From NCBI RefSeq assembly GCF_900177415.1, contig NZ_FXAF01000006.1, positions 768,001-832,000 on the forward strand: 64,000 bases of DNA, written 5' to 3'. Made by a program: the position numbers and the translations under genes. The notes under the pieces are model-generated. The model was given only the letters and a program-made list of their open reading frames with translations, was not told where the DNA came from and ran no database searches. The stretch is from Xaviernesmea oryzae (GTDB taxonomy: Bacteria; Pseudomonadota; Alphaproteobacteria; Rhizobiales; Rhizobiaceae). This document shows positions 53,673-63,316 of this stretch, in pieces (position 1 is the first letter of the stretch; every line of letters begins with the position of its first letter).

Positions 53673-53686
53673 TATGTATATACATA
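53673..53686. promoter_or_regulatory. HutC operator between hutF and hutI
   Basis: A 14-bp perfect palindrome TATGTATATACATA whose core TGTATATACA matches the HutC operator consensus known from other proteobacteria. It lies midway in the divergent hutF/hutI intergenic region, 27 bp before the hutI start, where HutC could block both promoters until urocanate accumulates. Confidence 0.82.
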
Positions 53687-53712
53687 TTTACGCAGAAGGA
53701 AAGGGGAAGGCG

Positions 53713-54975
53713 ATGAGCAGGCTGGGAAATTCCTCCGAGGAAGCTGCGCAGGGGACAGGGACAACGCTCTGGCGCAACGCCAGGCTCGCGACGCTTTCGC
53801 CCGACGCCGCCGGTCTCGGCATCGTCGGGAATGGGGTTCTCGCGGTTCGCGACGGCTGTATCGCCTATGCCGGTGCGGCGGATGGGCTTCCGTCACATTT
53901 TCTGCGCGATGCGTCCGAGGTCGATTGCGAAGGGCGCTGGATCACGCCGGCGCTGATCGACTGCCACACCCATCTGGTCTACGGCGGCGATCGCGCGCTC
54001 GAATTCGAGATGCGGCTTGCCGGTGCATCTTATGAGGAAATCGCCCGCGCCGGCGGCGGCATCATCTCCTCGGTCAAGGCGACCAACGGGCTTTCCGAGG
54101 ATGCGCTGGTGGAACAGGCGCTGCCAAGGCTGGATACGCTTCTGAGCGAGGGCGTCTCCACGGTCGAGATCAAGTCCGGTTACGGCCTCAACGTCGAGGC
54201 CGAGCTGAAGATGCTGCGGGCCGCACGGCGGCTTGCCGATCTCCGCCCCGTGCGGATCGTGACGAGCTGGCTTGCCGCACATGCCGTTCCGCCGGAATAC
54301 AAGGGCCGGAGCGCTGCCTATCTCGACGAGGTGGTGCTGCCCGGTCTGGAGATGGCGTCCGAACAGGGCCTCGTCGATGCCGTCGACGGCTTCTGCGAGA
54401 ACATCGCCTTTTCGGTCGATGAGATGCGGACCGTCTTCGGCAAGGCGAAGGAACTCGGCCTGCGGGTGAAGCTGCATGCCGAGCAGCTTTCCAATCTTGG
54501 CGGCGCCAGGCTTGCCGCATCCTGCGGCGCGTTGTCCGCCGATCACCTGGAATATCTCGACGAAGAAGGCGCGAAAGCGATGGCGGAGGCGGGCACGGTT
54601 GCCGTTCTTCTCCCCGGCGCCTTCTATACGTTGCGCGAAAAGCAGGCGCCGCCGGTTGCGGCCCTTCGCGAAACCGGCGCGCATATCGCGATTGCCACGG
54701 ACAGCAATCCCGGCACGTCGCCGCTGACCTCCCTGCTCCTGACGATGAACATGTCGGCGACGCTCTTCGGGCTGACGGTCGAGGAATGTCTGGCCGGCAC
54801 GACACGCGAGGCTGCGAGGGCGCTCGGCCTGCTCGCCGAGACCGGCACGCTGGAGGCCGGAAAATCGGCCGACTTCGCGATCTGGAGCATCGAGCGGCCG
54901 GCCGAGCTCGTCTACCGCATCGGTTTCAACCCACTTCACAGCCGTGTCTTCAAAGGCCAGCAGGTATCCGCATGA
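53713..54975 (+). CDS. hutI: Imidazolonepropionase
   Basis: A 420-residue amidohydrolase that opens imidazolone propionate to N-formimino-glutamate. Metal and catalytic motifs include '[14 protein letters not shown]', '[23 protein letters not shown]', '[15 protein letters not shown]' and '[11 protein letters not shown]'. ATG 53713 has GGGGAAGG upstream; the open frame before it crosses the operator and is not used. The stop overlaps the hutH start by 4 bp. Confidence 0.96.
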   Translation: MSRLGNSSEEAAQGTGTTLWRNARLATLSPDAAGLGIVGNGVLAVRDGCIAYAGAADGLPSHFLRDASEVDCEGRWITPALIDCHTHLVYGGDRALEFEMRLAGASYEEIARAGGGIISSVKATNGLSEDALVEQALPRLDTLLSEGVSTVEIKSGYGLNVEAELKMLRAARRLADLRPVRIVTSWLAAHAVPPEYKGRSAAYLDEVVLPGLEMASEQGLVDAVDGFCENIAFSVDEMRTVFGKAKELGLRVKLHAEQLSNLGGARLAASCGALSADHLEYLDEEGAKAMAEAGTVAVLLPGAFYTLREKQAPPVAALRETGAHIAIATDSNPGTSPLTSLLLTMNMSATLFGLTVEECLAGTTREAARALGLLAETGTLEAGKSADFAIWSIERPAELVYRIGFNPLHSRVFKGQQVSA

Positions 54976-56507
54976 CGATCATTCTACACCCGGGCAGGGT
55001 TCCGCTTGCCGACCTTGCCGAGATCTACTGGAGCAACGGATCGGCGAGGCTTGATCCGTCTTCCGATAGCGCCATCGACAGGGGGGCTGCGCGCATTGCC
55101 GAAATCGCCGCCGGGAATGAGCCGGTCTACGGCATCAATACCGGTTTCGGCAAGCTTGCCTCGATCAGGATCGACGCCGCCGACGTCGCGACGCTGCAGC
55201 GCAATCTCATCCTCTCGCATTGCTGCGGCGTCGGCGCGCCGCTTCCGGAAAACGTGGTGCGCCTCGTCATGGCGCTGAAGCTCATCTCGCTCGGCCGCGG
55301 CGCTTCCGGCGTGCGCATCGAGCTGGTGCGGCTGATCGAGGCCATGCTGGAGAAGGGCGTCATTCCCGTCATTCCGGAAAAGGGCTCCGTCGGCGCATCC
55401 GGCGATCTCGCGCCGCTCGCCCATATGGCAGCCGTCATGATGGGCGAGGGCGAGGCCTTCTTCCAGGGCGAGCAGATGGCGGCCAGGCAGGCACTTGCGG
55501 CGGCGGGGCTGGAGCCGGTCGTGCTGGCTGCGAAAGAAGGGCTGGCGCTGATCAACGGCACGCAGACCTCCACCGCGCTGGCGCTTGCCGGGCTGTTCCG
55601 CGCCCACCGCGCCGCCCAGTCCGCGCTGGTGACGGGCGCGATGTCCACAGACGCGGCCATGGGCTCCTCGGCGCCGTTCCATCCCGATATTCATGCCCTT
55701 CGCGGCCACAAGGGGCAGATCGATGCCGGCGCCGCGCTGCGCCGGCTTCTCGAAGGTTCGGAAATCCGCATGAGCCATATCCAGGGCGACGAGCGCGTGC
55801 AGGACCCCTATTGCATCCGCTGTCAGCCGCAGGTGGACGGAGCCTGCCTCGACCTGCTCCGTTCGGTCGCGAGAACGCTCGAGATCGAGGCCAATGCCGT
55901 CACCGACAATCCGCTGGTGCTGTCGGACAACGAGGTGGTGTCCGGCGGCAACTTCCATGCCGAGCCGGTGGCCTTTGCCGCCGATCAGACGGCGCTTGCC
56001 ATCTGCGAGATCGGCGCGATCGCCCAGCGCCGTGTCGCGTTGCTCGTCGATCCGGCGCTCTCCTACGGCTTGCCGGCCTTTCTGGCGAAAAAGCCCGGGC
56101 TGAATTCCGGGCTGATGATCGCCGAAGTGACGTCGGCCGCGCTGATGAGCGAGAACAAGCAGCTTTCGCATCCGGCCTCTGTCGATTCCACGCCGACCTC
56201 CGCGAACCAGGAGGACCACGTATCCATGGCCTGCCATGGCGCCCGCCGTCTCCTGCAGATGACCGACAATCTGTTCTCGATCATCGGCATCGAGGCGCTG
56301 GCCGCCGCCCAGGGCGTCGAGTTGCGCGGCCCTTTGAAGACCAGTTCGGAACTGCAGAAAGCGCTGGCGACAATCCGGGCCGCGGTGCCCTCGCTGGAGG
56401 AGGATCGCTACATGGCGCCCGACCTCAAGGCTGCAAGCGAGCTCGTGGCTTCCGGCGCGCTCGCCGCGGCAATCTCTCCGGGCATCCTACCGGTGCTGGA
56501 GGTATGA
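54972..56507 (+). CDS. hutH: Histidine ammonia-lyase
   Basis: A 511-residue lyase that deaminates L-histidine to urocanate. The MIO prosthetic group forms from Ala142-Ser143-Gly144 in '[14 protein letters not shown]', at the same positions as in the Pseudomonas enzyme. '[12 protein letters not shown]' carries the catalytic Tyr. Length is normal. It starts inside the hutI stop (ATGA). Downstream, a 184-bp inverted-repeat element interrupts the otherwise overlapping hut genes. Confidence 0.97.
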   Translation: MTIILHPGRVPLADLAEIYWSNGSARLDPSSDSAIDRGAARIAEIAAGNEPVYGINTGFGKLASIRIDAADVATLQRNLILSHCCGVGAPLPENVVRLVMALKLISLGRGASGVRIELVRLIEAMLEKGVIPVIPEKGSVGASGDLAPLAHMAAVMMGEGEAFFQGEQMAARQALAAAGLEPVVLAAKEGLALINGTQTSTALALAGLFRAHRAAQSALVTGAMSTDAAMGSSAPFHPDIHALRGHKGQIDAGAALRRLLEGSEIRMSHIQGDERVQDPYCIRCQPQVDGACLDLLRSVARTLEIEANAVTDNPLVLSDNEVVSGGNFHAEPVAFAADQTALAICEIGAIAQRRVALLVDPALSYGLPAFLAKKPGLNSGLMIAEVTSAALMSENKQLSHPASVDSTPTSANQEDHVSMACHGARRLLQMTDNLFSIIGIEALAAAQGVELRGPLKTSSELQKALATIRAAVPSLEEDRYMAPDLKAASELVASGALAAAISPGILPVLEV

Positions 56508-56526
56508 TGATGACGTGCGTGTGGAT

Positions 56527-56710
56527 ACCCCCCTCTGCCCTGCCGGGCATCTCCCCCTCAAGGGGGGAGATCGGCAAGCGGCAGCGTCGATCCATCTCCC
56601 TCTCCGCTCGACATTTCCGTTTTCGTGAACGGTTGTTGTTTGCGGTCCGAGCTGGCGTCAGGTCGATCTCCCCCCTTGAGGGGGAGATGCCCGGCAGGGC
56701 AGAGGGGGGT
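56527..56710. repeat. RIME-like palindromic element with 47-bp perfect inverted repeats
   Basis: The arms 56527-56573 and 56664-56710 are exact reverse complements over 47 bp, separated by 90 bp. Each arm holds internal hairpins (CTCCCCCT/AGGGGGGAG and CCCTGCCGGG). The form and the 'CCCTCTGCCCTGCCGGGCATCTC' style resemble the Rhizobium-specific intergenic mosaic elements (RIME). It fills most of the hutH-hutG gap, and its right edge lies 5 bp before the hutG start, supplying a GGGGGG run near the ribosome-site position. No coding capacity. Confidence 0.9.
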
Positions 56711-56715
56711 GCAGG

Positions 56716-57540
56716 ATGAACCCGCCGGTCTTCGAAACCCGCAGGGGCACGTCTCCCGTCATCCTCGCTTTTCCGCATACGGGTACCGAAGTCCCGGCAG
56801 CGGCATGGGACCGGCTGAACGACAACGGCCGGATGCTTGCCGACACCGATTGGCATATCCACGAGCTTTATGCCGGTCTTCTCGACGATGCGACGACGGT
56901 GCGCGCCACGTTCCATCGTTACGTCATCGACGCCAATCGTGATCCCGAGGGCGTAAGCCTCTATCCCGGACAGAACACGACTGGCCTCGTTCCGGAGACC
57001 GATTTCGACGGCAGGGCGATCTGGAAGGATGGCGCCGAACCTGCCGCAACGGACATTGCGGAGCGGTTGAGCACGTTTCACGCCCCCTATCATGCGGCGC
57101 TCCAGGCCGAGATCGAGCGGGTCAAGGCGATCCATGGCATCGCCGTTCTTTATGACTGCCATTCGATCCGCTCGCATATCCCCTTCCTCTTCGAAGGCAG
57201 GCTGCCGGATTTCAACATCGGTACGGATGGCGGCCGCACCTGCGACCCGGCGATCGAAAAGGCCGTCGTGGACGTGACGGGCGCCGCCACGGGTTACACC
57301 AGCATCCTCAACGGCCGCTTCAAGGGCGGCTGGACCACGCGCCATTACGGGCGACCCGAAGAGGGGGTGCACGCCATCCAGATGGAGCTCTCCCAGGCCT
57401 CGCATCTCGTCGCCGAAGCGTCTCCTTTCGCATACGACGCGCCGAAGGCGGAACGCCTGCGGACCCACCTCAAGGACATTCTCGTGCGCATCGAACGGAT
57501 CGCGTCCGAGCTCAAGAAGACAAGCCGGAGCAAACCATGA
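56716..57540 (+). CDS. hutG: N-formylglutamate deformylase
   Basis: A 274-residue enzyme that hydrolyses N-formyl-glutamate to glutamate and formate. Family blocks are '[13 protein letters not shown]', '[12 protein letters not shown]', '[10 protein letters not shown]', '[17 protein letters not shown]' and '[11 protein letters not shown]'. It works after HutF. The ribosome site is poor and lies at the edge of the palindromic element. The stop overlaps hutU (ATGA). Confidence 0.95.
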   Translation: MNPPVFETRRGTSPVILAFPHTGTEVPAAAWDRLNDNGRMLADTDWHIHELYAGLLDDATTVRATFHRYVIDANRDPEGVSLYPGQNTTGLVPETDFDGRAIWKDGAEPAATDIAERLSTFHAPYHAALQAEIERVKAIHGIAVLYDCHSIRSHIPFLFEGRLPDFNIGTDGGRTCDPAIEKAVVDVTGAATGYTSILNGRFKGGWTTRHYGRPEEGVHAIQMELSQASHLVAEASPFAYDAPKAERLRTHLKDILVRIERIASELKKTSRSKP

Positions 57541-59222
57541 TCAATCCGCGTCACAACATCCGTGAAGTCCGTGCGCCGCGGGGGCCGGAACTCAATGCCA
57601 AAAGCTGGATGACCGAAGCGCCGCTGCGCATGCTGATGAACAATCTCGATCCGGATGTGGCCGAGAACCCGCATGAACTGGTCGTCTATGGCGGCATCGG
57701 CCGCGCGGCGCGCACCTGGAACGACTTCGACACGATCGCCGCGACGCTGAAGACGCTGAATGAGGACGAGACGCTGCTGGTGCAGTCCGGCAAGCCGGTC
57801 GGCGTGTTCCGCACGCACAGGGATGCTCCGCGCGTGCTGATCGCCAATTCCAACCTCGTGCCGCATTGGGCGACCTGGGACCATTTCAACGAGCTCGATA
57901 AGAAAGGTCTTGCCATGTACGGCCAGATGACGGCCGGTTCGTGGATCTATATCGGCACGCAAGGCATCGTGCAGGGCACCTATGAGACCTTCGTGGAAGC
58001 CGGCCGACAGCATTATGGCGGCAATCTCAAGGGCAAATGGATATTGACGGGCGGGCTCGGCGGCATGGGCGGCGCGCAGCCGCTTGCCGCCGTCATGGCC
58101 GGCGCCTGCTGCCTTGCCGTCGAATGCGACGAGACCCGCATCGATTTCCGCCTGCGCACCCGCTATGTCGATGAAAAGGCGAGAACCTTGGACGAGGCGC
58201 TGGCGCTGATCGATCAGTGGACGAAGGCGGGCGAGGCGAAATCCGTCGGCCTGCTCGGCAACGCGGCCGAGATATTCCCGGAGCTGGTGGCGCGCATGAA
58301 GGCCGGCGGTCCGCGGCCGGATATTGTCACCGACCAGACCTCCGCCCACGATCCGCTGAACGGCTACCTGCCCGTCGGCTGGACGGTGGAGGCGGCGAGG
58401 GCCAAGCGCGAAAGCGATCCGAAAACGGTCGAAGCCGCCGCCCGCGCCTCGATGAAGAGCCATGTCGAGGCCATGGTCGCCTTCTGGGACGCAGGCGTGC
58501 CGACGCTCGACTACGGCAACAACATCCGCCAGGTCGCCAAGGACGAAGGGCTGGAGAATGCCTTCGCCTTTCCCGGTTTCGTGCCGGCCTATATCCGCCC
58601 GCTCTTCTGCCGCGGCATCGGCCCCTTCCGCTGGGCGGCCCTTTCCGGCGATCCGGAGGATATCTTCAGGACCGATGCCAAGGTGAAGGAACTGCTTCCC
58701 GATAACAAGCACCTGCACAACTGGCTGGACATGGCGAGGGATCGCATCTCCTTCCAGGGGCTGCCGGCGCGCATCTGCTGGGTGGGGCTCGGCGATCGCC
58801 ACAAGCTCGGCCTCGCCTTCAACGAAATGGTCCGCAACGGCGAATTGAAGGCGCCGATCGTCATCGGCCGCGACCATCTCGACAGCGGTTCGGTCGCTTC
58901 GCCGAACCGCGAGACCGAAGCGATGAAGGACGGTTCGGACGCCGTCTCCGACTGGCCCCTCCTCAATGCGCTGCTGAACACGGCATCCGGCGCGACCTGG
59001 GTATCGCTGCATCATGGCGGCGGGGTCGGCATGGGATATTCCCAGCATTCCGGCATGGTGATCTGCTGCGACGGCTCCGAAGATGCCGACCGCCGCATCG
59101 GGCGCGTGCTCTGGAACGACCCGGCGACCGGCGTCATGCGCCACGCGGATGCCGGCTACGACATCGCTCTCGGCTGCGCCAGGGAGAAGGGCTTGCGCCT
59201 GCCGGGCATCCTCGGGAACTGA
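57537..59222 (+). CDS. hutU: Urocanate hydratase
   Basis: A 561-residue NAD-dependent urocanase that makes imidazolone propionate from urocanate. The N-terminal part shows '[18 protein letters not shown]' and '[21 protein letters not shown]'. NAD binding and catalysis lie in '[18 protein letters not shown]' and in the conserved '[11 protein letters not shown]' and '[14 protein letters not shown]' blocks. Length is as in other proteobacteria. It overlaps hutG by 4 bp. Confidence 0.97.
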   Translation: MINPRHNIREVRAPRGPELNAKSWMTEAPLRMLMNNLDPDVAENPHELVVYGGIGRAARTWNDFDTIAATLKTLNEDETLLVQSGKPVGVFRTHRDAPRVLIANSNLVPHWATWDHFNELDKKGLAMYGQMTAGSWIYIGTQGIVQGTYETFVEAGRQHYGGNLKGKWILTGGLGGMGGAQPLAAVMAGACCLAVECDETRIDFRLRTRYVDEKARTLDEALALIDQWTKAGEAKSVGLLGNAAEIFPELVARMKAGGPRPDIVTDQTSAHDPLNGYLPVGWTVEAARAKRESDPKTVEAAARASMKSHVEAMVAFWDAGVPTLDYGNNIRQVAKDEGLENAFAFPGFVPAYIRPLFCRGIGPFRWAALSGDPEDIFRTDAKVKELLPDNKHLHNWLDMARDRISFQGLPARICWVGLGDRHKLGLAFNEMVRNGELKAPIVIGRDHLDSGSVASPNRETEAMKDGSDAVSDWPLLNALLNTASGATWVSLHHGGGVGMGYSQHSGMVICCDGSEDADRRIGRVLWNDPATGVMRHADAGYDIALGCAREKGLRLPGILGN

Positions 59223-59226
59223 CGCC

Positions 59227-59802
59227 GTGCGCATCCTCCGTTCCGTGGACTACAAGCGCATGCCGTGGAAGAACGGCAGCGGTCAGACGACGGAGATCGC
59301 CGTCTTTCCGCCGGATGCTACGGTCAACGACTTCGACTGGCGCATCAGCATGGCGACGGTCGGGGAAGATGGGCCTTTCTCCATCTTTCCGGGCGTCGAT
59401 CGCACCCTGAGCGTGTTGAGCGGAGAGGGGATCGAGCTGACGATTTCGGAAAAGCCGTCCATTGCCCTCGTTCGAGGCTCCGAGCCCTACCGCTTCGCGG
59501 CGGACGCACCGACAGGCGCCCGCCTCATCGGCGGCCCGATCACCGATCTCAACGTGATGACGAGGCGCGGCCGGTTCACCCACAACGTTACGCGCCGGAT
59601 ATGTCAAGGCCAGGTGCAGGTGACGCCGGACGGCGCGGTCAGCCTGGTCGTGACGACCGACCGCTGTGCGCTGAACGGCGAGAGCAATGCACTCGCCCCG
59701 CTCGATACGGTCCTGCTGGAACCGGGCGACGGCGCTGCGACCTTCCACTCGGACACCATGACGATCCTGTTCGTCATCAGGATCGAAACGCTCGCTTTAT
59801 GA
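59227..59802 (+). CDS. hutD: HutD-family cupin protein
   Basis: A 191-residue bicupin-like protein of the HutD family, often the last gene of hut operons; in Pseudomonas it is thought to fine-tune hut expression. 'YKRMPWKNGSGQTTEIAVFP', 'DWRISMATV...GPFSIFPGVDRTL' and 'GGPITDLNVMTRRG' are family blocks. Start is GTG 59227, four bases after the hutU stop; a longer frame overlaps hutU and lacks homology. Confidence 0.92.
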   Translation: MRILRSVDYKRMPWKNGSGQTTEIAVFPPDATVNDFDWRISMATVGEDGPFSIFPGVDRTLSVLSGEGIELTISEKPSIALVRGSEPYRFAADAPTGARLIGGPITDLNVMTRRGRFTHNVTRRICQGQVQVTPDGAVSLVVTTDRCALNGESNALAPLDTVLLEPGDGAATFHSDTMTILFVIRIETLAL

Positions 59803-59862
59803 TCCGTCGTGCTTCAGGGCGATGAGGGATTGCCCCCGGGGGGCTAGACTGCCTGCCGCTTG

Positions 59863-61032
59863 TCAAAGTTCGTTGAAGAATTTGGTAAGCCGGTTCATGG
59901 CCTCGTCGATGCGCTCGATGCTTTCGGAGCCGAAGCAGACGCGCAGGTGGCCTTCGCCCATGCCGCCGTAAAAACTGCCTGCCTCGACCACGACCCCCGT
60001 CCGTTCGAGAATGAGATCGGCGGCTTCCTGGGATTTCAGGCCGGTGCCGCGAATGTCGGGAAAGGCGTAGATCGTGCCTTCGGGCCGGGCGCAGATGACG
60101 CCGGGCATCTGGTTCAGCCGCGCCACCACCAGATCGCGCTTGCGGCGGTCGTCCTCGACCATGGCATCGAGGATCGAGGTCGGGCCGGTGACGGCCGCGA
60201 ACGCGCCATGCTGAATGAAGGTGTTGACGTGGGTGACCTCGGTGGACGTGATCTTCATGAGACCGGGGATGAGGCTTGCGTCGGCGGCGATATAACCCAG
60301 CCGCCAGCCGTCCATCGCGTAAGCCTTGGTGAAGGCATACATGCCGACCGTGCGCTCTTTCATGCCCGGCAGCGAGGCGATGCTCACATGCTCGGCGCCG
60401 TCGAACAGGATCTGTTCGTAGACTTCGTCGGACAGCACCGCGAGATCGTGCTCGATCGCCAGATCGGCGACGATCTGCAGCTCCTCGCGGGAGTAGACGC
60501 GGCCCGTCGGATTGACCGGATTGACGAGCACGATCATCCGTGTCGCCTTGGTGATCTTCGCCTCGATCAGGTCGCGGCGGATGCGGAAGCCGCTCTCCCT
60601 GTCGAGAGGTGCGATGACCGCCTTGCCGCCGGCCATTTCGATCTTGCCGAGATGCTGCGGATAATAGGGTTCGAGCAGGATCGCCTCGTCGCCGTCGTCG
60701 ATCAGCGCCATGAAGGCGGCGAAGGATGCCTGCGTCAGGCCGTTGGTGACGATGATCTCGTTCGCCGAAATATCGGTGCGATTGTAGTCGCGCAGCTTTG
60801 CGGCCAAGGCCGAACGCAATTCCGGCAGACCCTGCAGATCGCTGTAATGCACCTCGCCCCGCCTCAGCGCCGCGATGGTCGCTTGCTTGATATGCTCCGG
60901 CGTGTCGTGGAACGGCCGGCCGAGTTCCAGATGGATGAGGTCGCGCCCTTCGCCTGCCATCGCGGCCGCCTTGGCATACATGCCGAAGCTCTTCTTGGAG
61001 GTTTCAGTGACGCGGCGGGCTAAACGGACCAT
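59863..61032 (-). CDS. PLP-dependent aminotransferase, class I/II
   Basis: A 389-residue fold-type I aminotransferase. The PLP lysine is Lys236 (YAFTKAYAMDGWRLGY), Asn174 is in NPTG, Asp202 in SDEVY, and the substrate-carboxylate Arg is near the C-terminus (LRVCFG). It resembles aspartate/aromatic aminotransferases of the AAT_like group; the exact substrate is unknown. ATG 61032 preferred over a longer frame. It is divergent from an alpha/beta hydrolase gene and converges on hutD. Confidence 0.9.
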   Translation of the reverse strand: MVRLARRVTETSKKSFGMYAKAAAMAGEGRDLIHLELGRPFHDTPEHIKQATIAALRRGEVHYSDLQGLPELRSALAAKLRDYNRTDISANEIIVTNGLTQASFAAFMALIDDGDEAILLEPYYPQHLGKIEMAGGKAVIAPLDRESGFRIRRDLIEAKITKATRMIVLVNPVNPTGRVYSREELQIVADLAIEHDLAVLSDEVYEQILFDGAEHVSIASLPGMKERTVGMYAFTKAYAMDGWRLGYIAADASLIPGLMKITSTEVTHVNTFIQHGAFAAVTGPTSILDAMVEDDRRKRDLVVARLNQMPGVICARPEGTIYAFPDIRGTGLKSQEAADLILERTGVVVEAGSFYGGMGEGHLRVCFGSESIERIDEAMNRLTKFFNEL

Positions 61033-61135
61033 CGGTTCCTCGTATGTCTTCTCTTTTATCCGCCCTTGAAGTGAGCATTTGATCAAATCTGCGAATGTTC
61101 TATTGTGGCGGGAGCGGCAGATCAAGGAGATTTCA

Positions 61136-61984
61136 ATGCAGCGCGATATGGATGCACAATTCAGTCTCGATCACGTGCCCGGGCTTCCGGCGATTTTCGA
61201 GCGCCGCCAGCAGTTGGCGGATGCGGCTTTGACGCGCTACACGGTCCATCGCAAGCTCCCCTATGCCGATTTGCCGGACCACACGCTGAACGTCTTCCCG
61301 CCCGAAGGCGCGAGAGGGCCGGCGCCGGTCCAGTTCTTCATCCATGGCGGCTTCTGGCGTTCGCTGGACGCCGATCTTTTCAGCTTTCTCGCGGATGGGT
61401 TCGTGCCCTTCGGCGCGATGCTGGTGGTGATCGACTATCCGTTGATGCCGGCGACGCGCATGGCCGGCGTGGTCGAGGCCTGCCGGAACGCCTTGGCCTG
61501 GACGCATGAAAATTGCGCCCGATACGGCGGCGACCCCGACCGGCTGTTCATCTCCGGCAATTCCGCCGGCGGGCATCTGGTGGCCGAACTCGCCGACCGA
61601 TCGTCTCTCTCGAAAGCCGGGTTGCCCGAAGACGCCGTCAAGGGCGTAACGGCGATCAGCGGCATCTACGATCTCGAACCGGTGACGCGCTCTTTCCAGG
61701 ACGATTCGCTCGACCTGACGGCGGACGAGGTGGCGGCCTTCAGCCCGCTCAACCGGGTTTATGACCTGGCCGCGCCGCTGATCGTTACGCTGGGCGGCGA
61801 CGAGACGGTGGAATTCCACCGCCAGTCCGAACTGTTCATGCGCCATTGCCATCAGGATCGCTTTCCGGTCTCGCTTCTGAAAGTGCCCCGCACCAACCAC
61901 ATCACCGTTCTCAGCGAAGCGCTCGCCGAGCCGGGGAACGTCCTCAATCAGGCCGTTCGCCGCCAGATGGGCATGCCGGCCTGA
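61136..61984 (+). CDS. Alpha/beta hydrolase, esterase or arylformamidase-like
   Basis: A 282-residue hydrolase. HGGFW (70-74) forms the oxyanion hole and GNSAGG (141-146) the nucleophile elbow with Ser143; Asp and His follow in 'VTLGGDETVEF' and 'RTNHITVL'. The HGGFW/GxSAGG combination is typical of kynurenine formamidase-like enzymes. AAGGAG lies upstream. Its divergence from an aminotransferase gene fits amino-acid catabolism, but no tryptophan-pathway genes are visible. Confidence 0.88.
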   Translation: MQRDMDAQFSLDHVPGLPAIFERRQQLADAALTRYTVHRKLPYADLPDHTLNVFPPEGARGPAPVQFFIHGGFWRSLDADLFSFLADGFVPFGAMLVVIDYPLMPATRMAGVVEACRNALAWTHENCARYGGDPDRLFISGNSAGGHLVAELADRSSLSKAGLPEDAVKGVTAISGIYDLEPVTRSFQDDSLDLTADEVAAFSPLNRVYDLAAPLIVTLGGDETVEFHRQSELFMRHCHQDRFPVSLLKVPRTNHITVLSEALAEPGNVLNQAVRRQMGMPA

Positions 61985-61987
61985 ATA

Positions 61988-62014
61988 CGCGCGGCGGCAC
62001 TGCGCCGCCGCGCG
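61988..62014. terminator. GC-rich hairpin between convergent genes
   Basis: An 11-bp perfect stem (61988-61998 with 62004-62014) with a 5-nt loop lies between the convergent hydrolase and binding-protein genes. There is no clear T-run, so termination is probable but not certain. Confidence 0.5.
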
Positions 62015-62031
62015 AATTGTCGAACCGCCGC

Positions 62032-63300
62032 TTACTTGTCGATCTCGGCGATCGCGTCGGCGACGCGGGTCTTGTCCCACTTGTCCACCACGGTCAGCTT
62101 GCCGTCATTGCCGACGCCCCAGATGAGATAGGGGCCGGTGACGTCGCCGAACTGGTCGAAGGAGATCGGGCCGGTTGCACCCTCATAGCGGATCGGCTTG
62201 CCGGCCTTGATCAGTTCCTTGGCCTTCTTGAAGCCGTCCGGACCGGGAAAGATGACCTCGCCGTCGCCGGTGGTGATGGCACGGATGTTGTCGCGGATCG
62301 CGGTGCCGTCCGGCTTGCCGGCCTTTTCCATGGCGAGCAGGGCGACTGCCGCAGCGTCGTACATGGTGTGCAGGCCGGGGCCGTTCGGGGCCGAGCCGAA
62401 TTTTGCCGCCCAGGCCTTGTTGAAGGCGTCGACGGACGGGCCTTCCGTCTGGGCGTTGTCGATACCTTCCGCCTTGGTGAGATATTGGGCGCCGACCGAT
62501 TTCACGAACTCGTCCGCGCGCAGCGAGTTGCTGAGCAGGAGATTCTGCGAACCGCCGAAGGAGATCCACTCGCGAAGAGCCGTCGCGCCGTCGGCCGGGA
62601 AGGCGATCAGGAAGAGCGAGTCCGGATCGCCCTGCATCGCGGCATTGACCTCGGCCCGGTAGGACGCCTGTTCCTGGTTATACGGCGTCACGCTGCTCAC
62701 CGTGCCGCCGACTTTTTCGAACGCGGCCTTGAAGGAGCGGGCGAGCGAGACGCCGTAGTCCGAGTTCACGTGGATGACGGCGATCTTCTTGTAGCCCTTG
62801 GTCTTGGCGATGTTCGCCATGACGACGCCCTGGGGCCGGTCGGTCGGCAGCGTGCGGAACCAGTAGCCGCCGGTGCCGCCGTCGCGGGCAAGCTGGGTGA
62901 AGGTCGGCGCCGACGAGCAGCAGGAGATCTGCACGACCTTGCCCGGCACGCTGACGGAGGTCAGGATCGGCATGGTGACGCCGGACTGGATGGCGCCGAG
63001 GATGACCGGCGCCTTCTCGATCTCCACCAGGGTCTTGGCGGCATCGACGCCGACATTCGGCGAGCCCTGGTCGTCGCGAAGGATATATTTCACGTTGCAG
63101 CCGGCAACCCCGCCGGCTTCGTTGAACTGGTCGACGGCAAGCTGGCCGGCATCGCCGATCGCCTTGCCGATCGCCGCCATGGAGCCGGTGATCGACAGCA
63201 CCGATCCGACGGGGATTTCGCAGGACTGAGCGGCTGCGGGCAGCGCGCTTGCCATGAGGCCGAGGCCGAAGGCGCCCGACAAAAGAAGATGTTTCGTCAT
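62032..63300 (-). CDS. ABC transporter substrate-binding protein (HAAT family)
   Basis: A 422-residue binding protein with signal peptide (1-24, ending PAAAQ) and the type I periplasmic fold ('IPVGSVLSITGSMAAIGKAIGDAGQLAVDQFNEAGGVAGC', 'YKKIAVIHVNSDYGVSLARSFKAAFEKVGG'). Mature Cys residues in 'QSCEIP', 'AGCNV' and 'QISCCSS' may form disulfides. No permease or ATPase is in view; they may lie beyond the window. It is followed 16 bp... upstream by a FAD-oxidase gene on the same strand, suggesting uptake and oxidation of an amine or amino acid. Confidence 0.92.
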   Translation of the reverse strand: MTKHLLLSGAFGLGLMASALPAAAQSCEIPVGSVLSITGSMAAIGKAIGDAGQLAVDQFNEAGGVAGCNVKYILRDDQGSPNVGVDAAKTLVEIEKAPVILGAIQSGVTMPILTSVSVPGKVVQISCCSSAPTFTQLARDGGTGGYWFRTLPTDRPQGVVMANIAKTKGYKKIAVIHVNSDYGVSLARSFKAAFEKVGGTVSSVTPYNQEQASYRAEVNAAMQGDPDSLFLIAFPADGATALREWISFGGSQNLLLSNSLRADEFVKSVGAQYLTKAEGIDNAQTEGPSVDAFNKAWAAKFGSAPNGPGLHTMYDAAAVALLAMEKAGKPDGTAIRDNIRAITTGDGEVIFPGPDGFKKAKELIKAGKPIRYEGATGPISFDQFGDVTGPYLIWGVGNDGKLTVVDKWDKTRVADAIAEIDK

Positions 63301-63316
63301 GTCTGTTCCCTTTTTC

